Shown here: piece after piece, positions 55,901-64,000 of the stretch
Layout of the letters: each line of letters begins with the position of its first letter
Position numbering within the stretch: position 1 is the stretch's first letter
DNA from: Rhynchopus euleeides
Lineage: Eukaryota; Euglenozoa; Diplonemea; Diplonemida; Diplonemidae
Assembly: GCA_963210315.1 (NCBI GenBank)
Contig: OY723237.1
Span: 2,294,001 to 2,358,000, forward strand
Reading direction: 5' to 3'
Length of the DNA stretch: 64,000 bases
The notes under the pieces: model-generated
What the model was told of the DNA's origin: nothing
The model's input: the letters and a program-made list of their open reading frames with translations, nothing else
Database searches by the model: none
Program-made: the position numbers and the translations under genes

Positions 55901-58900
55901 CGGGACAGATCAACCAAGTGCTCCAATGATATGGGGGAGATCGGGACAGATCAACCAAGTGCCCCAATGACATGGGGGAGATCGGGACAGATCAGCCAAG
56001 TGCTCCAATGACATGGGGGAGATCGGGACAGATCAACCAAGTGCCCCAATGATGTGGGGGAGATCGGGACAGATCAACCAAGTGCCCCAATGACATGGGG
56101 GAGATCGGGACAGATCAACCAAGTGCTCCAATGATATGGGGGAGATCGGGACAGATCAACCAAGTGCCCCAATGACATGGGGGAGATCGGGACAGATCAG
56201 CCAAGTGCTCCAATGACATGGGGGAGATCGGGACAGATCAACCAAGTGCCCCAATGACATGGGGGAGATCGGGACAGATCAGCCAAGTGCCCCAATGACC
56301 TGGGGGAGATCGGGACAGATCAACCAAGTGCTCCAATGACCTGGGGGAGATCGGGACAGATCAACCAAGTGCCCCAATGACCTGGGGGAGATCGGGACAG
56401 ATCAACCAAGTGCCCCAATGACCTGGGGGAGATCGGGACAGATCAACCAAGTGCTCCAATGACATGGGGGAGATCGGGACAGATCAACCAAGTGCCCCAA
56501 TGACATGGGGGAGATCGGGACAGATCAACCAAGTGCCCCAATGACATGGGGGAGATCGGGACAGATCAACCAAGTGCCCTAATGACATGGGGGAGATCGG
56601 GACAGATCAACCAAGTGCTCCAATGACATGGGGGAGATCGGGACAGATCAGCCAAGTGCTCCAATGACATGGGGGAGATCGGGACAGATCAACCAAGTGC
56701 CCCAATGACATGGGGGAGATCGGGACAGATCAACCAAGTGCTCCAATGATATGGGGGAGATCGGGACAGATCAACCAAGTGCCCCAATGACATGGGGGAG
56801 ATCGGGACAGATCAACCAAGTGCCCCAATGACATGGGGGAGATCGGGACAGATCAACCAAGTGCCCTAATGACATGGGGGAGATCGGGACAGATCAACCA
56901 AGTGCTCCAATGACATGGGGGAGATCGGGACAGATCAGCCAAGTGCTCCAATGACATGGGGGAGATCGGGACAGATCAACCAAGTGCCCCAATGACATGG
57001 GGGAGATCGGGACAGATCAGCCAAGTGCCCCAATGACCTGGGGGAGATCGGGACAGATCAACCAAGTGCCCCAATGACCTGGGGGAGATCGGGACAGATC
57101 AACCAAGTGCCCCAATGACATGGGGGAGATCGGGACAGATCAACCAAGTGCCCCAATGACCTGGGGGAGATCGGGACAGATCAACCAAGTGCCCCAATGA
57201 CCTGGGGGAGATCGGGACAGATCAACCAAGTGCTCCAATGACATGGGGGAGATCGGGACAGATCAACCAAGTGCCCCAATGACATGGGGGAGATCGGGAC
57301 AGATCAACCAAGTGCTCCAATGATATGGGGGAGATCGGGACAGATCAACCAAGTGCCCCAATGACATGGGGGAGATCGGGACAGATCAGCCAAGTGCTCC
57401 AATGACATGGGGGAGATCGGGACAGATCAACCAAGTGCCCCAATGATGTGGGGGAGATCGGGACAGATCAACCAAGTGCCCCAATGACATGGGGGAGATC
57501 GGGACAGATCAACCAAGTGCTCCAATGATATGGGGGAGATCGGGACAGATCAACCAAGTGCCCCAATGACATGGGGGAGATCGGGACAGATCAGCCAAGT
57601 GCTCCAATGACATGGGGGAGATCGGGACAGATCAACCAAGTGCCCCAATGACATGGGGGAGATCGGGACAGATCAGCCAAGTGCCCCAATGACCTGGGGG
57701 AGATCGGGACAGATCAACCAAGTGCTCCAATGACCTGGGGGAGATCGGGACAGATCAACCAAGTGCCCCAATGACCTGGGGGAGATCGGGACAGATCAAC
57801 CAAGTGCCCCAATGACCTGGGGGAGATCGGGACAGATCAACCAAGTGCTCCAATGACATGGGGGAGATCGGGACAGATCAACCAAGTGCCCCAATGACAT
57901 GGGGGAGATCGGGACAGATCAACCAAGTGCCCCAATGACATGGGGGAGATCGGGACAGATCAACCAAGTGCCCTAATGACATGGGGGAGATCGGGACAGA
58001 TCAACCAAGTGCTCCAATGACATGGGGGAGATCGGGACAGATCAGCCAAGTGCTCCAATGACATGGGGGAGATCGGGACAGATCAACCAAGTGCCCCAAT
58101 GACATGGGGGAGATCGGGACAGATCAACCAAGTGCTCCAATGATATGGGGGAGATCGGGACAGATCAACCAAGTGCCCCAATGACATGGGGGAGATCGGG
58201 ACAGATCAACCAAGTGCCCCAATGACATGGGGGAGATCGGGACAGATCAACCAAGTGCCCTAATGACATGGGGGAGATCGGGACAGATCAACCAAGTGCT
58301 CCAATGACATGGGGGAGATCGGGACAGATCAGCCAAGTGCTCCAATGACATGGGGGAGATCGGGACAGATCAACCAAGTGCCCCAATGACATGGGGCAGA
58401 TCGGGACAGATCAGCCAAGTGCCCCAATGACCTGGGGGAGATCGGGACAGATCAACCAAGTGCTCCAATGACCTGGGGGAGATCGGGACAGATCAACCAA
58501 GTGCCCCAATGACATGGGGGAGATCGGGACAGATCAACCAAGTGCCCTAATGACATGGGGGAGATCGGGACAGATCAACCAAGTGCTCCAATGACATGGG
58601 GGAGATCGGGACAGATCAGCCAAGTGCTCCAATGACATGGGGGAGATCGGGACAGATCAACCAAGTGCCCCAATGACATGGGGGAGATCGGGACAGATCA
58701 GCCAAGTGCCCCAATGACCTGGGGGAGATCGGGACAGATCAACCAAGTGCTCCAATGACCTGGGGGAGATCGGGACAGATCAACCAAGTGCCCCAATGAC
58801 CTGGGGGAGATCGGGACAGATCAACCAAGTGCTCCAATGACCTGGGGGAGATCGGGACAGATCAACCAAGTGCCCCAATGACCTGGGGGAGATCGGGACA

Positions 58901-61900
58901 GATCAACCAAGTGCCCCAATGACCTGGGGGAGATCGGGACAGATCAACCAAGTGCTCCAATGACATGGGGGAGATCGGGACAGATCAACCAAGTGCCCCA
59001 ATGACATGGGGGAGATCGGGACAGATCAACCAAGTGCTCCAATGATATGGGGGAGATCGGGACAGATCAACCAAGTGCCCCAATGACATGGGGGAGATCG
59101 GGACAGATCAGCCAAGTGCTCCAATGACATGGGGGAGATCGGGACAGATCAACCAAGTGCCCCAATGATGTGGGGGAGATCGGGACAGATCAACCAAGTG
59201 CCCCAATGACATGGGGGAGATCGGGACAGATCAACCAAGTGCTCCAATGATATGGGGGAGATCGGGACAGATCAACCAAGTGCCCCAATGACATGGGGGA
59301 GATCGGGACAGATCAGCCAAGTGCTCCAATGACATGGGGGAGATCGGGACAGATCAACCAAGTGCCCCAATGACATGGGGGAGATCGGGACAGATCAGCC
59401 AAGTGCCCCAATGACCTGGGGGAGATCGGGACAGATCAACCAAGTGCTCCAATGACCTGGGGGAGATCGGGACAGATCAACCAAGTGCCCCAATGACCTG
59501 GGGGAGATCGGGACAGATCAACCAAGTGCCCCAATGACCTGGGGGAGATCGGGACAGATCAACCAAGTGCTCCAATGACATGGGGGAGATCGGGACAGAT
59601 CAACCAAGTGCCCCAATGACATGGGGGAGATCGGGACAGATCAACCAAGTGCCCCAATGACATGGGGGAGATCGGGACAGATCAACCAAGTGCCCTAATG
59701 ACATGGGGGAGATCGGGACAGATCAACCAAGTGCTCCAATGACATGGGGGAGATCGGGACAGATCAGCCAAGTGCTCCAATGACATGGGGGAGATCGGGA
59801 CAGATCAACCAAGTGCCCCAATGACATGGGGGAGATCGGGACAGATCAACCAAGTGCCCCAATGACATGGGGGAGATCGGGACAGATCAACCAAGTGCCC
59901 TAATGACATGGGGGAGATCGGGACAGATCAGCCAAGTGCTCCAATGACATGGGGGAGATCGGGACAGATCAACCAAGTGCCCCAATGACATGGGGGAGAT
60001 CGGGACAGATCAGCCAAGTGCCCCAATGACCTGGGGGAGATCGGGACAGATCAACCAAGTGCTCCAATGACCTGGGGGAGATCGGGACAGATCAACCAAG
60101 TGCCCCAATGACCTGGGGGAGATCGGGACAGATCAACCAAGTGCCCCAATGACCTGGGGGAGATCGGGACAGATCAACCAAGTGCTCCAATGACATGGGG
60201 GAGATCGGGACAGATCAACCAAGTGCCCCAATGACATGGGGGAGATCGGGACAGATCAACCAAGTGCCCCAATGACATGGGGGAGATCGGGACAGATCAA
60301 CCAAGTGCCCTAATGACATGGGGGAGATCGGGACAGATCAACCAAGTGCTCCAATGACATGGGGGAGATCGGGACAGATCAGCCAAGTGCTCCAATGACA
60401 TGGGGGAGATCGGGACAGATCAACCAAGTGCCCCAATGACATGGGGGAGATCGGGACAGATCAACCAAGTGCTCCAATGATATGGGGGAGATCGGGACAG
60501 ATCAACCAAGTGCCCCAATGACATGGGGGAGATCGGGACAGATCAACCAAGTGCCCTAATGACATGGGGGAGATCGGGACAGATCAACCAAGTGCTCCAA
60601 TGACATGGGGGAGATCGGGACAGATCAGCCAAGTGCTCCAATGACATGGGGGAGATCGGGACAGATCAACCAAGTGCTCCAATGACATGGGGGAGATCGG
60701 GACAGATCAGCCAAGTGCCCTAATGACATGGGGGAGATCGGGACAGATCAACCAAGTGCTCCAATGACATGGGGGAGATCGGGACAGATCAACCAAGTGC
60801 CCCAATGACATGGGGGAGATCGGGACAGCTCAACCAAGTGCTCCAATGATATGGGGGAGATCGGGACAGATCAACCAAGTGCCCCAATGACATGGGGGAG
60901 ATCGGGACAGATCAGCCAAGTGCTCCAATGACATGGGGGAGATCGGGACAGATCAACCAAGTGCCCCAATGACATGCGGGAGATCGGGACAGATCAACCA
61001 AGTGCCCCAATGACATGGGGGAGATCGGGACAGATCAGCCAAGTGCTCCAATGACATGGGGGAGATCGGGACAGATCAACCAAGTGCCCCAATGATGTGG
61101 GGGAGATCGGGACAGATCAACCAAGTGCCCCAATGACATGGGGGAGATCGGGACAGATCAACCAAGTGCTCCAATGATATGGGGGAGATCGGGACAGATC
61201 AACCAAGTGCCCCAATGACATGGGGGAGATCGGGACAGATCAGCCAAGTGCTCCAATGACATGGGGGAGATCGGGACAGATCAACCAAGTGCCCCAATGA
61301 TGTGGGGGAGATCGGGACAGATCAACCAAGTGCCCCAATGACATGGGGGAGATCGGGACAGATCAACCAAGTGCTCCAATGATATGGGGGAGATCGGGAC
61401 AGATCAACCAAGTGCCCCAATGACATGGGGGAGATCGGGACAGATCAGCCAAGTGCTCCAATGACATGGGGGAGATCGGGACAGATCAACCAAGTGCCCC
61501 AATGATGTGGGGGAGATCGGGACAGATCAACCAAGTGCCCCAATGACATGGGGGAGATCGGGACAGATCAACCAAGTGCTCCAATGATATGGGGGAGATC
61601 GGGACAGATCAACCAAGTGCCCCAATGACATGGGGGAGATCGGGACAGATCAGCCAAGTGCTCCAATGACATGGGGGAGATCGGGACAGATCAACCAAGT
61701 GCCCCAATGACATGGGGGAGATCGGGACAGATCAGCCAAGTGCCCCAATGACCTGGGGGAGATCGGGACAGATCAACCAAGTGCTCCAATGACCTGGGGG
61801 AGATCGGGACAGATCAACCAAGTGCCCCAATGACCTGGGGGAGATCGGGACAGATCAACCAAGTGCCCCAATGACCTGGGGGAGATCGGGACAGATCAAC

Positions 61901-64000
61901 CAAGTGCTCCAATGACATGGGGGAGATCGGGACAGATCAACCAAGTGCCCCAATGACATGGGGGAGATCGGGACAGATCAACCAAGTGCCCCAATGACAT
62001 GGGGGAGATCGGGACAGATCAACCAAGTGCCCTAATGACATGGGGGAGATCGGGACAGATCAACCAAGTGCTCCAATGACATGGGGGAGATCGGGACAGA
62101 TCAGCCAAGTGCTCCAATGACATGGGGGAGATCGGGACAGATCAACCAAGTGCCCCAATGACATGGGGGAGATCGGGACAGATCAACCAAGTGCTCCAAT
62201 GATATGGGGGAGATCGGGACAGATCAACCAAGTGCCCCAATGACATGGGGGAGATCGGGACAGATCAACCAAGTGCCCCAATGACATGGGGGAGATCGGG
62301 ACAGATCAACCAAGTGCTCCAATGACATGGGGGAGATCGGGACAGATCAGCCAAGTGCTCCAATGACATGGGGGAGATCGGGACAGATCAACCAAGTGCT
62401 CCAATGACATGGGGGAGATCGGGACAGATCAGCCAAGTGCTCCAATGACATGGGGGAGATCGGGACAGATCAACCAAGTGCCCCAATGACATGGGGGAGA
62501 TCGGGACAGATCAGCCAAGTGCCCCAATGACCTGGGGGAGATCGGGACAGATCAACCAAGTGCTCCAATGACCTGGGGGAGATCGGGACAGATCAACCAA
62601 GTGCCCCAATGACCTGGGGGAGATCGGGACAGATCAACCAAGTGCCCCAATGACCTGGGGGAGATCGGGACAGATCAACCAAGTGCTCCAATGACATGGG
62701 GGAGATCGGGACAGATCAACCAAGTGCCCCAATGACATGGGGGAGATCGGGACAGATCAACCAAGTGCCCCAATGACATGGGGGAGATCGGGACAGATCA
62801 ACCAAGTGCCCTAATGACATGGGGGAGATCGGGACAGATCAGCCAAGTGCTCCAATGACATGGGGGAGATCGGGACAGATCAACCAAGTGCCCCAATGAC
62901 ATGGGGGAGATCGGGACAGATCAGCCAAGTGCCCCAATGACCTGGGGGAGATCGGGACAGATCAACCAAGTGCTCCAATGACCTGGGGGAGATCGGGACA
63001 GATCAACCAAGTGCCCCAATGACCTGGGGGAGATCGGGACAGATCAACCAAGTGCTCCAATGACATGGGGGAGATCGGGACAGATCAACCAAGTGCCCCA
63101 ATGACATGGGGGAGATCGGGACAGATCAACCAAGTGCCCCAATGACATGGGGGAGATCGGGACAGATCAACCAAGTGCCCTAATGACATGGGGGAGATCG
63201 GGACAGATCAACCAAGTGCTCCAATGACATGGGGGAGATCGGGACAGATCAGCCAAGTGCTCCAATGACATGGGGGAGATCGGGACAGATCAACCAAGTG
63301 CCCCAATGACATGGGGGAGATCGGGACAGATCAACCAAGTGCTCCAATGATATGGGGGAGATCGGGACAGATCAACCAAGTGCCCCAATGACATGGGGGA
63401 GATCGGGACAGATCAACCAAGTGCCCCAATGACATGGGGGAGATCGGGACAGATCAACCAAGTGCCCTAATGACATGGGGGAGATCGGGACAGATCAACC
63501 AAGTGCTCCAATGACATGGGGGAGATCGGGACAGATCAACCAAGTGCTCCAATGACATGGGGGAGATCGGGACAGATCAGCCAAGTGCCCTAATGACATG
63601 GGGGAGATCGGGACAGATCAACCAAGTGCCCCAATGACATGGGGGAGATCGGGACAGATCAACCAAGTGCTCCAATGATATGGGGGAGATCGGGACAGAT
63701 CAACCAAGTGCCCTAATGACATGGGGGAGATCGGGACAGATCAACCAAGTGCTCCAATGACATGGGGGAGATCGGGACAGATCAACCAAGTGCTCCAATG
63801 ACATGGGGGAGATCGGGACAGATCAGCCAAGTGCCCTAATGACATGGGGGAGATCGGGACAGATCAACCAAGTGCTCCAATGACATGGGGGAGATCGGGA
63901 CAGATCAACCAAGTGCCCCAATGACATGGGGGAGATCGGGACAGATCAACCAAGTGCTCCAATGATATGGGGGAGATCGGGACAGATCAACCAAGTGCCC
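52969..64000 (+). repeat. 41-bp satellite array (about 269 units, continues past the window)
   Basis: The unit, starting at CCCCAATGACATGGGGGAG and ending in GATCAACCAAGTG, is 41 bp long and repeats without spacers to the right edge. The first units (52969-53050) are the most diverged. Variation is confined to a few positions: GACATG, GATGTG, GATATG or GACCTG; CAACC or CAGCC; and TGCCCC, TGCTCC or TGCCCT. Variant patterns recur at 205 bp (5 units) and 410 bp (10 units), for example GATGTG at 53468, 53878 and 54083, so there is higher-order structure. Because 41 is not divisible by 3, every frame on both strands meets a TGA within about 123 bp. The array is therefore non-coding. Confidence 0.97.

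Noticed and set aside
52969-64000. CRISPR-like regular repeats
   Set aside because: The 41-bp units are contiguous with no unique spacers, and the genomic context is eukaryotic.
1-64000. Assignment to dinoflagellates or to a named chromerid/haptophyte
   Set aside because: The introns are ordinary GT-AG, no spliced-leader motif was seen, and nothing in the sequence fixes the lineage.

Overview
The window looks like nuclear DNA of a single-celled eukaryote with a repeat-rich genome, perhaps an alga or alveolate. Support for this is the GT-AG spliced genes, an SR-type splicing protein, a SMARCAL1-like SNF2 helicase with a long Gln/His tract, a non-LTR retrotransposon, many inverted-repeat DNA elements and an 11-kb satellite. 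I cannot name the species. Only three host-type genes are supportable: a spliced Cys/His-rich gene on the minus strand (12.7-14.2 kb), a two-RRM/RS protein gene (45.9-47.7 kb) and the SNF2 helicase gene (47.9-52.8 kb). The last two lie head to tail about 210 bp apart. I saw no LTR retroelement, virus-like element, CRISPR array, rRNA or tRNA.

Layout. 0-9.6 kb: foldback (inverted-repeat) elements with poly-C/poly-G runs at their ends, several flanked by a TA target duplication, plus two copies of a 109-bp MITE. 9.6-11.1 kb: an uninterrupted copy of a 1.47-kb repeat, here 'element C'. 11-20.7 kb: mostly single-copy DNA with the minus-strand gene and a 0.7-kb near-perfect hairpin. 20.7-23.8 kb: foldback elements nested in one another, including a very AT-rich palindromic block. 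24.1-33.6 kb: a second element C copy split by a 1.2-kb hAT-like element and a 6.8-kb LINE with one intact ORF. 34.5-36.8 kb: a second copy of that hAT-like element and a partial foldback. 38.3-43.3 kb: two essentially identical 800-bp hAT-like elements in opposite orientation. One of them sits in a third element C copy that also carries two 5'-truncated LINE insertions. 43.7-44.0 kb: another foldback. 45.9-52.8 kb: the two host genes. 52.97 kb to the right edge: a 41-bp tandem satellite.

The most notable items are three. The LINE ORF (about 1931 aa) joins an R2-type reverse transcriptase and restriction-like endonuclease to two OTU cysteine-protease domains and several zinc clusters. The insertion history can be read from clean target-site duplications: 10 bp for the LINE, 8 bp for the hAT-like elements, 3 bp for the 109-bp MITE, and TA for two foldback groups. 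Finally, several unrelated elements share the same short modules, which suggests repeated capture and exchange.
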